Source of the DNA: Paracoccus mutanolyticus
GTDB taxonomy: Bacteria; Pseudomonadota; Alphaproteobacteria; Rhodobacterales; Rhodobacteraceae
Length of the DNA stretch: 64,000 bases
Assembly (NCBI RefSeq): GCF_003285265.1
Contig: NZ_CP030239.1
Location: 310,001 to 374,000, forward strand
Direction of reading: 5' to 3'
Part shown: piece by piece, positions 35,911 through 45,488 of the stretch
How the letters are laid out: every line of letters starts with the position of its first letter
Numbering within the stretch: position 1 is the first letter of the stretch
Translations under genes and position numbers: made by a program
The notes under the pieces: model-generated
The model's database searches: none
What the model was told of the DNA's origin: nothing
The model's input: only the letters and a program-made list of their open reading frames with translations

Positions 35911-38215
35911 CTATCCTACTATATAGGCGAATTGCATGCGGAAAGGGCGTTCCGGCATGGCATCAGTTTCCCACGGCGCAATCCTCGCGGCAGCGATCAT
36001 CGCCGCTCCCAACGCGATGCCGCCATCGCCGGCCGGCGTGAGGCGATGTGCCAGCACTGGCACCCCGGGCAACATCCGGTGCAACAGGTCCAGGCAATAG
36101 CGGGTCAGCATGGCATTCTGAAAGCACCCCCCCGACAGCGCGACGGCCTCGGCCTTGCCCGTCTCGACAAGCCGCGCGGCGCGACCGATGAAGGCCTCGG
36201 CAAGGCCCGCGTGAAACCGCGCGGCACACAGACCCGGCGGAATTGCGGCCGCCAACGCCTTCCGCAACTGACCGAAAAGCGGCGCAGGGTCAATTTCCGC
36301 CTTATCCTCGCCCAGTTCGAACCCCGGAACCCCTGCCGGGCCGAACTCACGCGCGAGGGCTTCAAGACGCATCGCGGCCTCACCCTCGTAGCTCTGGCGC
36401 ATCGGGCACAGCCCCAGCACGGCGGCGGCGGCGTCAAACAGCCTGCCGGCGCTTGACGAGAGCGGCGCGTTGACCCCGGCCAGCGCCATGCGGCGGATTA
36501 CCTCGCGCGGGGCGTCGGGGAACAGCGCATCCGCCCAGTCGCTCAGGCCCGCCTGATCCAGTCGCATCACCGCATTGCGCCAGGGTTCGGCCTGCGCGCG
36601 TCGCCTCCGGGCAGCGGGGCACCCGCAGATGGGCAAGCGCGTGATGTCGAGATTCGCCCAGCAGGATCTCGCCGCCCCAGAGCGTGCCATCGGGTCCAAG
36701 CCCCAGGCCGTCCAGCACGATGGCCGCGACCGGACCGCCCTCTAGCGGCCAGAGGTTTTCCGCCATGGCTGCGGCCATATGGGCATGATGGTGCTGCACA
36801 TGCACGACCGGCAGGCCAGCGGCCTCGGCCCGCCGCGTGCTTTGAAACCCCGGGTGCAGATCGCAGGCGGCAAGGACCGGCTGATGCCCGAACAGCTCGG
36901 CATAGTCGCGCCGCGCGCGGTCATATTCCTCCAGCGTCAGCGCGTCGCCCAGATCACCCAGATGATGCGACAGCATCGCCTGTCCGTCTTTCAGCAGACA
37001 GATTGCCGCCTTCATTTCGGCCCCGAAGGCAATGACCTGCGGTGCGGTTTCAAAGCCCGGTGGCAGCGGCTGCGTCCCCGGTACCCGCCCCCGGCCCCGT
37101 CGCAACACCATCGGCGGATCGCTGCGTTCCACCCCGTCGTCCAGCCGTCGGACGATCTCGCGGTCATGCATCAGAAAGCCATCGGCAAAGGCGCCCAGTT
37201 TCGCCCGCGCCTCGTCCAGCCCGATCACCTGCGGCTCGCCCGACAGGTTGCCGCTGGTCATCACCAGCATCCCGTCGAACGCCGCGATCAGCAGATGATG
37301 CACCGGCGTATAGGGCAGCATGACCCCCAGATCGCGCATGCCGGGGGCCACGGTCTTGGGCAAGGTGCCGCGCGATGGCACCAGAACCACCGGCGCTGCC
37401 GGATCGCGCAACAGGTGCCAGTCCGCCTCGGACGGCAAGGCGTGGGCGGCGATGACCCGAGCGCTGCCCATCAGCGCGAAAGGCTTTGACGGGCGCCGCT
37501 TGCGGGCACGCAACAGCGCAAGGGCGGCCGGATTGGCCGCATCGCAGGCCAGATGAAAGCCGCCAAGGCCTCGGACCGCCAGCACCCGCCCGGCCCGCAG
37601 CGCCAAGGTCGCCTGCGCGATGGGATCTCCGGGAACCTCGCGCCCGGCCGCTTCGAACCACAGCCTTGGCCCGCAGGCGGGGCAGGCGATGGGCTGGGCG
37701 TGGAACCGGCGATCAGCAGGGTTGGCATATTCCGCCGCGCAGTCCGGGCAAAGCGCGAACGCCGCCATCGAGCTGCGCTCTCGGTCATAGGGCAACCCCT
37801 TGAGGATTGAAAAGCGCGGCCCGCAATGGGTGCAGTTGGTGAAGGCATAGCCCTGCCGACGCCCCGGCGACATGATCTCGGCCAGACAGTCGGGACAGGT
37901 CGCGGCATCGGGCGTGACCCGGGTGCGCGTGCCCGGGCCGCCGCTTTCGGCGATGACGAAGCCTTCGGGGCGCCGCCTGAATGTATGGGGCACGGTCTCC
38001 ACCACCTCGACACGGGCCAGCGGCGGAGCCTGGTCGCGCAGGGCCCGCAGGAACGCCTGCGGCGGCACCGGGGCGACGCGGATCAGCACGCCCTCGGCAT
38101 CGTTCAGGACCTCGCCCCGCAGCGCCATCTGCTGCGCGAGTTTCCACACGAAGGGTCGATACCCCACACCCTGCACCTGTCCCCGGACACGGATCGCAGC
38201 ACCGGTTTCCTGCAT
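35911..38215 (-). CDS. hypF: Carbamoyltransferase HypF (one frameshift)
   Basis: Makes the carbamoyl group for CN ligands from carbamoyl phosphate and ATP. About 768 residues from ATG 38215 (after GGGAGAGAGTC). Order: acylphosphatase domain (RVRGQVQGVGYRPFVWKLA), two zinc fingers (CPDCLAEI...CTHCG and CPDCAAEY...CPACG), YrdC domain (KRRPSKPFALM, TSGNLSGEPQ), Kae1-like domain (HVQHHHAHMAAAMAE, ALSGGCFQNAML). The frame is lost near 36600 in LAHLRVP and resumes as ARRRRAQAEPWRNAVM. It lies between hupV and hupS. Confidence 0.93.
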
Positions 38216-38232
38216 GACTCTCTCCCGTGGCG

Positions 38233-39666
38233 TCAATGCACGGTGCAGACCATGCAGGGGTCGAAACTGCGCACGATATGCTGCACGCTTAGCGGTGTTT
38301 CCTCGCCCTCGGACACAGGTGCGCCCACCAGCGCCGCCTCCAGCGCGCCGGGCGTCCCGGCGCTGTCGCGCGGCGAAAAGTTCCAGGTCGTCGGCGCGAC
38401 GATCTGATAAAGCGCGATGCGCCCCCGCTCGATCCGCAGCCAATGGCCAAGCGCACCGCGCGCCGCCTCGACCAGACCTTCGCCCTCGCCGTCGCGCAGG
38501 GTGACCGGCCCGGTGATGAACCGCGCCTCGGGCGTGATGCCACGGGCCAGGTCCTCCATCAGCATCTGCGTGCGGGCCAGTTCCAGCAGGCGCGCCGCCA
38601 CCCGCGCCAGCACCCCGCCCCCGGCAAGATCGCGTGCCAGAGGATGGTCGTCGATGACCTGGCGTGCCAGGGCGCCGGTCTCCATCACCCGGCCCTGATA
38701 GCGCGGCGCCTTGCACCAGCTGTAGGCGCTGTCCCGCATCGTCTCGTCCGGTTCGGTCATCCCGCGCGCGGGATGCGAGGCATTCCCCAGCATCCAGGAA
38801 TGGCTGAGATCTTCGGTGATCGCCGTCGTCTCCAGCGCAGCCGGCGCGCCCAGCCATGCGCCGGGCGCGAAACCATGGCCGCCCTCCAGCGGATAGGCCC
38901 CGAAAGACAGGTAGCGCCCCTGCCCGCGCCCCTGCCCGGACAGATCAAGATCCGTCGCGATCTCAAGAAAAAGCCCGGCATCGCCGCGATCCCAGGCCAG
39001 CAGGGCCGCACTGGAATTCAGCGCCGCGAAGGCCTCGATCGGCGCACCGAAAACCACGGTTTCCAGATGGCCGCGAAAGGCGGCAAGGCTGGCAAGGATT
39101 CGGATCCGATCACGCGCCGTGGGCGCGCGGGTGACGCCGCCCGGCTGGATCGCCAGGGTATGGGGCCATTTGCCTGCCAGCATGCCAAGGACATGCATCA
39201 GCCCCGCCCGCGCCTCGACCGTGGCACGCTGCGCACCGCCGGCCATCGCGGCGAAGCGGTCCACCGCGCGCGGATACCAGGCCCGTCCGGCATAGGCTGT
39301 GCGGGTAAAATCCGGCATGAAGAACAGGTTGAAATGCGTCAGATGATCCGAGACATTCTCGATCGCATGGATCAGCGCCGCAATCCGTTCGCCCTGCGGC
39401 TCGGGGGTCATGCCGCAGGCCTGTGCCAGCGCCCGCGCCGCTGCTGCCGACTGGCTGATCGAGCAGATGCCGCAGATGCGCGGCACGATGGTCAGCGCAT
39501 CGCGCGGGTCCTTGCCGGGCAGCATCCGCTCGAACCCGCGATAAAGCGGCGAGTTCACCCGAGCCGAGGCGACCACGCCGTCGCGAATGTCAAGCTGCAC
39601 CTCAAGATCGCCCTCGACCCTGTTGAAGGGGCCGACGATCAGCCGTCCGCCTGCCTCGCCGCTCAT
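38233..39666 (-). CDS. hupV: Regulatory hydrogenase large subunit HupV (H2 sensor)
   Basis: 477 residues. NiFe ligands RICGICSISQSA and DPCMVCTVH; the protein stops right after the His, with no cleavable extension, the hallmark of H2-sensing hydrogenases, which need no HupD processing. Overlaps hupU by four bases (ATGA). With HupU it signals H2 to HupT. Confidence 0.95.
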   Translation of the reverse strand: MSGEAGGRLIVGPFNRVEGDLEVQLDIRDGVVASARVNSPLYRGFERMLPGKDPRDALTIVPRICGICSISQSAAAARALAQACGMTPEPQGERIAALIHAIENVSDHLTHFNLFFMPDFTRTAYAGRAWYPRAVDRFAAMAGGAQRATVEARAGLMHVLGMLAGKWPHTLAIQPGGVTRAPTARDRIRILASLAAFRGHLETVVFGAPIEAFAALNSSAALLAWDRGDAGLFLEIATDLDLSGQGRGQGRYLSFGAYPLEGGHGFAPGAWLGAPAALETTAITEDLSHSWMLGNASHPARGMTEPDETMRDSAYSWCKAPRYQGRVMETGALARQVIDDHPLARDLAGGGVLARVAARLLELARTQMLMEDLARGITPEARFITGPVTLRDGEGEGLVEAARGALGHWLRIERGRIALYQIVAPTTWNFSPRDSAGTPGALEAALVGAPVSEGEETPLSVQHIVRSFDPCMVCTVH

Positions 39667-40652
39667 CGGGGTTTGCCCGGCGCAGGCGGCACGATCATCC
39701 GGTCGGCGGTCGCGTTTCGCGCGATCCGCGCCGGGGTTGCCGCCTTGGACAGTGATGCCAGTGCCATGAACCAGGCCTTCGGCATGTCGGTGGGCAGCCC
39801 GACCGGGATCCCGGCGATCTTTGGGGTCGATGTAAAGCTGTGGCGCGGTTCCTCGAATTCGGGCGCGGTGCAGTTGATGCAGGGATAGCCGCCTTTGGTG
39901 CAAGAGCCCTGGCCGTTCCACGGCCGGATATTGCAATCGCCAACGGCCTGCGTGCCGACGCAGCCCAGATGCTCCATCATGCAGCCCATCTCGGACAATT
40001 CGCGGGCGCTGGCCTTGTATTCGTAGAATTCATTGCGCGAACAGCCGTGATGCACCAGATGGTCGGCGTAGAACCGCGGCCGCCCCAGGGAATCCAGCGC
40101 ATCGACGGTCAGGGCACCGCCCGCCAGCAGCATCAGCGTTTCGGTGACCCAGTCCGGATGGGTGGGGCAGCCGGCGACATTGATCACCGGCAAGCCCGAG
40201 CGCGCCCGGAACTCGGCGGGCAGCGCGCCGCCGGGGCGCGCCCCGTCATAGTGGACCCCGACCGCATCCGAGGGATTGCCGCCGGCCGTGGTCACGCCGC
40301 CATAGGTGGCGCAGGTTCCCACGGCAACCACGTCGCGCGCCAGCGGCGCCAGGCGGCGCAGCCAGTCCAGCAGCGACACGCCCGTGCCCGACAGCATCTG
40401 ATAGCGCCCGGTGCCATTGGGGCCGGTAGCGATGGAGCCCTCGATGCACAGCACGTCCAGCGCGATCTCGCCGGCCTCGATCGCGGCCAGCAGGCGGCGC
40501 ACCTCGGCCCCGCTCTCGAGGCTGAGCGCAGGGTGCCACAGAAACCGGATCCCCGCACCGGCCAGAAGGTCAAAGACATTCGGAGCCTCGGCGCAAAGCA
40601 GCGACATGGTGCAGCCGCCACAACCCGCCGCCTGAAGCCAAAGCACGTTCAT
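39663..40652 (-). CDS. hupU: Regulatory hydrogenase small subunit HupU (H2 sensor)
   Basis: 329 residues from Met 40652 (MNVLWLQAAGCGGCTMSLLC); no Tat signal, so cytoplasmic. Fe-S cysteines: GCGGC, VGTCATYGG, NVAGCPTHPDW, HGCSRNEFYEYK, CNIRPWNGQGSCTKGGYPCI. All three clusters appear intact, unlike HupS. Four-base overlaps with hupT and hupV. Confidence 0.95.
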   Translation of the reverse strand: MNVLWLQAAGCGGCTMSLLCAEAPNVFDLLAGAGIRFLWHPALSLESGAEVRRLLAAIEAGEIALDVLCIEGSIATGPNGTGRYQMLSGTGVSLLDWLRRLAPLARDVVAVGTCATYGGVTTAGGNPSDAVGVHYDGARPGGALPAEFRARSGLPVINVAGCPTHPDWVTETLMLLAGGALTVDALDSLGRPRFYADHLVHHGCSRNEFYEYKASARELSEMGCMMEHLGCVGTQAVGDCNIRPWNGQGSCTKGGYPCINCTAPEFEEPRHSFTSTPKIAGIPVGLPTDMPKAWFMALASLSKAATPARIARNATADRMIVPPAPGKPR

Positions 40653-41989
40653 TCCCGCCCCCCTTCCGTAGCCAGCGGCAATTCCAGCCGGAAGCTCGCC
40701 CCCGGACAATCGGGATCCGCGGATGGCATGAAGGCCAGCGTGCCGCCATGTTCCTCGACGATCTTGTGGCTGATCGACAAGCCCAGCCCGGTCCCCTGCC
40801 CCACGGGCTTGGTGGTAAAAAACGGATCGAAGATCATGGCCGCCGTCGCCTCGTCGACGCCCGGACCGTTATCCGACACGATCAGCACCCCCAGACCATC
40901 GGCAGTCGTCAGCGTCAGGCGGATAAGGGGGCTGTCACAGTCGGCCACCGCATCCAGCGCGTTCTGGACAAGGTTCATCACCACCTGCTGGATATGGCCC
41001 GGGCGGCCCCGAACCCTGACTGGTCCGCCACGCACCTGGGGCTCGACGGCGCGTCCCGCCCCGCGCAGCACCCAGTAAGAGCCGATCCGGGCGATCTCGG
41101 CCAGATCGAAAGCGACCATCTCGCCGCTGCCATCGGCCGAGAGGCGCCGCAGATCCTCGACAATATTGCGCACCCGTTCGGCGCCGTCGCGCGCGCCCCG
41201 CACCGCCTCTCGCAGGTTGCGAATGTCGCGGTCCAGCCGAAGCTCCTGGCGCAGCGCCACCAGTTCCTCGCGGTTGGCCCCGGCCTGAACGCGCGCGAAA
41301 TAGGTCTCGAACTTGCCAAGGTAGCGCTCCATCGCGTGCGCATTGGCATAGACAAAGCTGATCGGATTGTTCAGCTCATGCGCAACGCCGGCCAGCAACC
41401 GGCCAAGCGAGGCGAGTTTTTCCCCTCGCACCAGTTGGGCCTGTGCCGCCTTCATCTCGGCGTGGCTCTGTTCAAGCTGGGCATAGGCACGGCGCAATTC
41501 ACCCACCGGCCGCCCTGTCAGCACCATGCCCGCGACCCTGCCCCGCTCATCAAGGCGTGGCGACAGCACCGCCTCCAGCGGCGCCGGACCGGCGGGTGTC
41601 TGCAGCGCCAGATCCAGCGTCAGCGGACGACGGCTGCGCACGACCTCGGCCTGGCCGTTCTGCAAGGTGGCCAAAGTAGCCTCGGTCACCAGCCCGGAAA
41701 GCGGGCGTCCGATCAGAGCCGAGGTGGAAATCGCCAGACAGTCCGCGGCAGAGGCATTCACCTCTTCGACCTGACCCTTGCGGTCGAGCACAATCAACAC
41801 ATCCGAAACCGAGGCCAGCACCGAGGCCAGGAAGCGGCGCAGAACGTCAAGTTCGCGGTTGCGGGCCTCGATCTGTTCCTGATGTGCGACCAGTTCGGCA
41901 TAGGTGCGGTCAACTGCCGACAGGACATCCAGCCAGGCGGCATCGTTCAACTGGATATCATCCCCGCCTTGCCGGGCGCTCGTGGCCAT
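40649..41989 (-). CDS. hupT: Hydrogenase sensor histidine kinase HupT
   Basis: 446 residues, no membrane helix. N-terminal coiled coil, PAS domain (about 55-165: VLIVLDRKGQVEEVNASAAD), HisKA with AGVAHELNNPISFVYANAHA, and HATPase_c (MNLVQNALDAV, SDNGPGVDEA, GTGLGLSISHKIVEEHGG). In R. capsulatus HupT phosphorylates HupR and represses hup when H2 is absent; HupUV relieves this. First gene of the minus-strand hup locus. Confidence 0.95.
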   Translation of the reverse strand: MATSARQGGDDIQLNDAAWLDVLSAVDRTYAELVAHQEQIEARNRELDVLRRFLASVLASVSDVLIVLDRKGQVEEVNASAADCLAISTSALIGRPLSGLVTEATLATLQNGQAEVVRSRRPLTLDLALQTPAGPAPLEAVLSPRLDERGRVAGMVLTGRPVGELRRAYAQLEQSHAEMKAAQAQLVRGEKLASLGRLLAGVAHELNNPISFVYANAHAMERYLGKFETYFARVQAGANREELVALRQELRLDRDIRNLREAVRGARDGAERVRNIVEDLRRLSADGSGEMVAFDLAEIARIGSYWVLRGAGRAVEPQVRGGPVRVRGRPGHIQQVVMNLVQNALDAVADCDSPLIRLTLTTADGLGVLIVSDNGPGVDEATAAMIFDPFFTTKPVGQGTGLGLSISHKIVEEHGGTLAFMPSADPDCPGASFRLELPLATEGGRE

Positions 41990-42563
41990 GTCTGATCTTT
42001 CCGTTTACCCGCGCTGCGACCTGAACCGCGCCGGGCGCGCCAAAGGTGAATTGCCATTGATAAGATGTCGACTGTGTCATTGCCCAGCACGACTGTATAG
42101 ACCGGACGGGCGCTGATGGTGCGACCGCCTCGACGGCGATCATATCAAGATGGGTCCGCGAAACTCCCTGTGAAGAGCGGTCTTGCCCGAAATTCCCGCT
42201 GCGCGGATGACCAGGGCCCCGGAAGGCCCCCGCCGCGACTTGGGTTTGCCTCAGCTTGCACTGCCTACCGATTTGGCCCTCGGGAACTGCGGTTGACGGT
42301 CAGGGTCGCGGGGACGTGGCCGGTGGCGCGGCCTAGATCACGCTGCCCTCAGACAACCCCTTCGGTGAGGGTCGCGCCCAGCGCATGGCTGATCTGCAAT
42401 CTTCGAAACGTTCCACACTTGTAAAATTATCTTTTCGAATCAAATCAATGCATGCAGAACGCAAGTCGATGGACTGAAGCTATCGTTTATTCAATCTCGA
42501 TCGATTTGCTTCTTTTGCGGTCGCGGCATAGCGATACTGCGACACCAAGAAAAGGAGCCGGAC
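41990..42563. other. 574-bp spacer between hupT and ahpC
   Basis: No gene is recognisable. It must hold divergent promoters for the hup regulatory genes and for ahpCF. The right part (42400-42560) is clearly A+T-richer than its surroundings, as promoters are here, and carries the OxyR-like site listed separately. Confidence 0.6.
42468..42484 (+). promoter_or_regulatory. Candidate OxyR half-site upstream of ahpC
   Basis: GATGG-ACTGAAG-CTATC matches the OxyR inverted half-site GATAG-N7-CTATC at all but one position. It is 80 bp upstream of the ahpC start. A second phased half-site downstream is poor. OxyR control of ahpCF is common; the site is inferred only. Confidence 0.4.
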
Positions 42564-43127
42564 ATGGCGATCATCAACAGCAAGATCATTCCGTTCAAGG
42601 CGCAGGCCTACCGTCAGGGCAAGTTCATCGAGGTCACCGAATCCGATGTGGTGGGCCAGTGGTCGGTGTTCTTCTTCTACCCGGCCGACTTCACCTTCGT
42701 CTGCCCGACCGAGCTGGGGGATGTCGCCGACCACTATGCCGAACTGCAGTCGCGCGGTGTCGAGGTGTTCTCGGTCTCGACCGACACCCATTTCACCCAC
42801 AAGGCCTGGCACGACAGCTCGGAAACCATCGGCAAGATCCAGTACACGATGATCGGCGACCCGACGCACGAGATCAGCCGCAACTTCGGCGTGCTGCGCG
42901 AGGGTGAGGGCCTGGCCGACCGCGCCACCTTCATCATCGACCCCGACGGCGTGATCCAGGCGATGGAAATCACGGCCGAGGGCATCGGCCGCAATGCCGA
43001 AGACCTGCTGCGCAAGATCAAGGCCGCGCAATATGTCCGCGCGCATCCCGGTGAGGTCTGCCCCGCCAAGTGGCAGGAAGGCGAGGAGACGCTGGCCCCC
43101 TCGCTCGATCTCGTCGGCAAGATCTGA
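42564..43127 (+). CDS. ahpC: Alkyl hydroperoxide reductase AhpC (2-Cys peroxiredoxin)
   Basis: 187 residues, the normal length. Peroxidatic Cys in [17 protein letters not shown], resolving Cys in [13 protein letters not shown]. Reduces H2O2 and organic peroxides; regenerated by AhpF encoded next. The start follows AAAAGGAGCC. It is adjacent to a hydrogenase locus that is oxygen-sensitive. Confidence 0.98.
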   Translation: MAIINSKIIPFKAQAYRQGKFIEVTESDVVGQWSVFFFYPADFTFVCPTELGDVADHYAELQSRGVEVFSVSTDTHFTHKAWHDSSETIGKIQYTMIGDPTHEISRNFGVLREGEGLADRATFIIDPDGVIQAMEITAEGIGRNAEDLLRKIKAAQYVRAHPGEVCPAKWQEGEETLAPSLDLVGKI

Positions 43128-43159
43128 TGCCCGCCCTTACCTGACTCCTGCCCGTGTTC

Positions 43160-43179
43160 GGGGGCGGCTTGCCGCCCCC
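43160..43179 (+). promoter_or_regulatory. GC-rich hairpin between ahpC and ahpF
   Basis: GGGGGCGG-CTTG-CCGCCCCC: 8-bp perfect stem with CTTG tetraloop, 26 bases before ahpF, followed by a C/T-rich stretch but no T-run. It probably acts as an mRNA stabiliser or attenuator that keeps AhpC in excess of AhpF. Confidence 0.5.
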
Positions 43180-43204
43180 CTCTCCCTGCCTGAAAGGATG
43201 CGAC

Positions 43205-44770
43205 ATGCTCGACCAGAATATGAAAACCCAGCTCAAGGCCTATCTCACCCGCCTTGTCCGTCAGGTCGAGATCACCACCTTTGCGGGCGATGACGCCAAG
43301 TCGCGCGAGATGCTGGCACTGGTCGAGGATATCCGCAGCCTGTCCGACAAGATCACCGTTGTCGACGGCGGCACAGGAACGCGCACCCCGTCCTTTTCGC
43401 TGACCTCGCCCGGCCAGGACATCCACCTGACCTTCGCCGGGCTGCCGATGGGTCATGAATTCACCTCTTTGGTGCTGGCGCTGCTGCAGGTCGGGGGACA
43501 TCCGCCCAAGGTCGAACAGGCGGTGATAGACCAGATCCGGGGACTGGAGGGCCCGTTCCGGTTCGAGACCTATTTCTCGCTGTCGTGCCAGAACTGCCCC
43601 GATGTGGTGCAGGCGCTGAACCTGATGGCGGTGCTGAACCCCGGCATCGAGCATGTCGCCATCGACGGCGCGCTGTTTCCGGCCGAGGTCGAGGCGCGGC
43701 AGGTGATGTCGGTGCCGACAGTCTTTCTCAACGGCGAGATGTTCGGGGCCGGCAGGATGGATGCCGAACAGATTCTCGCCAAGCTTGATACCGGGGCGGC
43801 GGACCGTGCGGCCTTGGCCATCGGCAAGGAGGCCCCCTATGACGTGCTGGTGATCGGCGGCGGGCCTGCCGGAGCGGCGGCGGCGGTCTATGCCGCGCGC
43901 AAGGGCATCCGCACCGGCGTGGTGGCCGAACGCTTCGGCGGCCAGGTGCTTGACACCATGTCTATCGAGAACCTGATCTCGGTGCCCCGCACCGAGGGCC
44001 CTCAACTGGCCCGCGCGTTGGAAAACCACGTGCGCGAATATGATGTGAGGATCTTCAACGCCCAGACCGCCACCGGCCTGCAAGAGGTCGACGGCGGATA
44101 TCGGGTCACCCTGGCCTCTGGCGCGACGCTGACCTCGGCGGCGGTGGTGCTGTCGACCGGCGCGCGCTGGCGGCGGATGGAGGTGCCGGGCGAAGGGCAA
44201 TATCTGAACAAGGGCGTGACTTTCTGCCCGCACTGCGACGGCCCGCTGTTCAAGGGCAAGCGCGTCGCGGTGATCGGTGGCGGCAATTCCGGGGCCGAGG
44301 CGGCGATTGATCTGGCCGGGCTGGTCGCCCATGTCACGCTGATCGAATTCGACTCCCGGCTGCGCGCCGATGAGGTGCTGCAGCGCAAGCTCCGCAGTCT
44401 GCCAAACGTCACCATCCTGACCGAGGCCCGCACGACCGAGGTGAAGGGGGATGGCCGCAGGGTCACGGGCCTTGCCTATGAGGACCGCCGCAGCGGCAAG
44501 ATCCGCGAGATCGCGCTGGAGGGCATCTTCGTGCAGATCGGCCTGATCCCGAATACCGACTGGCTGAAAGGAGTGCTGACCCTCAGCCCGCGCGGCGAGA
44601 TCGTTGTGGACGAGCACGGCGCGACCTCGCTGCCCGGCGTCTTCGCCGCCGGCGACTGCACCACAGCCCCCTACAAGCAGATCGTCATCGCGATGGGCGA
44701 GGGTGCACGGGCAAGTCTTGCCGCCTTCGACCATCTGATCCGCCTGCCGCTGGCCGAAAAGGCGGCCTGA
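43205..44770 (+). CDS. ahpF: Alkyl hydroperoxide reductase subunit F (AhpF)
   Basis: 521-residue NADH-dependent disulfide reductase. N-terminal twin thioredoxin-like domain with [17 protein letters not shown] motif [24 protein letters not shown] motif [18 protein letters not shown]; redox-active CPHCDGPL; C-terminal FAD segment [23 protein letters not shown] 43205 after AAAGGATGCGAC. Complete. Confidence 0.97.
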   Translation: MLDQNMKTQLKAYLTRLVRQVEITTFAGDDAKSREMLALVEDIRSLSDKITVVDGGTGTRTPSFSLTSPGQDIHLTFAGLPMGHEFTSLVLALLQVGGHPPKVEQAVIDQIRGLEGPFRFETYFSLSCQNCPDVVQALNLMAVLNPGIEHVAIDGALFPAEVEARQVMSVPTVFLNGEMFGAGRMDAEQILAKLDTGAADRAALAIGKEAPYDVLVIGGGPAGAAAAVYAARKGIRTGVVAERFGGQVLDTMSIENLISVPRTEGPQLARALENHVREYDVRIFNAQTATGLQEVDGGYRVTLASGATLTSAAVVLSTGARWRRMEVPGEGQYLNKGVTFCPHCDGPLFKGKRVAVIGGGNSGAEAAIDLAGLVAHVTLIEFDSRLRADEVLQRKLRSLPNVTILTEARTTEVKGDGRRVTGLAYEDRRSGKIREIALEGIFVQIGLIPNTDWLKGVLTLSPRGEIVVDEHGATSLPGVFAAGDCTTAPYKQIVIAMGEGARASLAAFDHLIRLPLAEKAA

Positions 44771-44789
44771 GCCTCAGAGATGAAGCTAC

Positions 44790-45165
44790 GCGATCCTGGA
44801 TAGGTGCTGGCACTGGCGGAGCATCGCATTGCCCATCGCGCGGGGGGATCTGCAATTGCTCCATCCGGTTCCGGCGCTTGTAGCGGTGCATGGCGTGCTT
44901 GAACGCCGCGACGCGCAGGCCGCGGTCGAGGCGATCGCCCACCATTGCGACCGCACGCGAGCCATTGCGTCGGGTCCCGGTCAGCCAGCACCATCCTCTA
45001 GGCAAGCTACCCAGCAGGGCCGCAGCGCCGGTGCAATCGCTGACTTGGCCTGCGGTCATGAAGAACCGGGTCGGGCGCCCATCGGCGACAGCATGCAGCT
45101 TGGTGTTCATGCCGCCTTTCGTTCGGCCGATCAGCGGCCCCTTTGGTCGCCAGTGTCGAATATCT
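44790..45165 (-). pseudogene. IS5-family (IS427-like) transposase remnant
   Basis: GPLIGRTKGGMNTKLHAVAD and RFFMTAGQVSDCTGAAALL match the DDE_Tnp_1 region of IS5-family transposases; VLADRDPTQWLACGRN and RYKRRNRME are further decayed pieces in shifted frames. The N-terminus and the end of the catalytic domain are missing. An A+T-rich stretch (45160-45205) follows. No terminal repeats found. Confidence 0.7.
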
Positions 45166-45488
45166 ATTACATAAATTCGATTATTAATGTTATTGCTGTC
45201 GAACGGTGGATTCAGACAAGACGAAGTGCAAATGCCAAAGCAATCAGGCAGCCGATGATTGCATTGAAATTCGGGAAAGCGCCACTTCGGGAGTTGCCGG
45301 TCTCCGGGTTCAGGCTTCGGTGACAGGCCTACGCTTGTCTGGGAAACGTTCCGTGTTGTCGGGCGGCATCCTTTGACCGCCCGCAAGGCGCCGGACATGA
45401 CTGCGGCGCGCGGCATGGCCCCCGACCTGGCGCAGGAGCCATGCCTGTCCACTGTCGGCCGGCGGGCTAGCCGTGCCGATGAGCCTGC
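45166..45488. other. Spacer without a recognised gene
   Basis: About 320 bases between the IS5 remnant and the phaC stop. The first 40 bases are notably A+T-rich; no convincing open frame, RNA or repeat is seen. Confidence 0.5.

Noticed and set aside
42116-42424. Small open frame in the hupT-ahpC spacer
   Set aside because: No ribosome-binding site and an Arg/Pro-rich composition; not supported as a gene.
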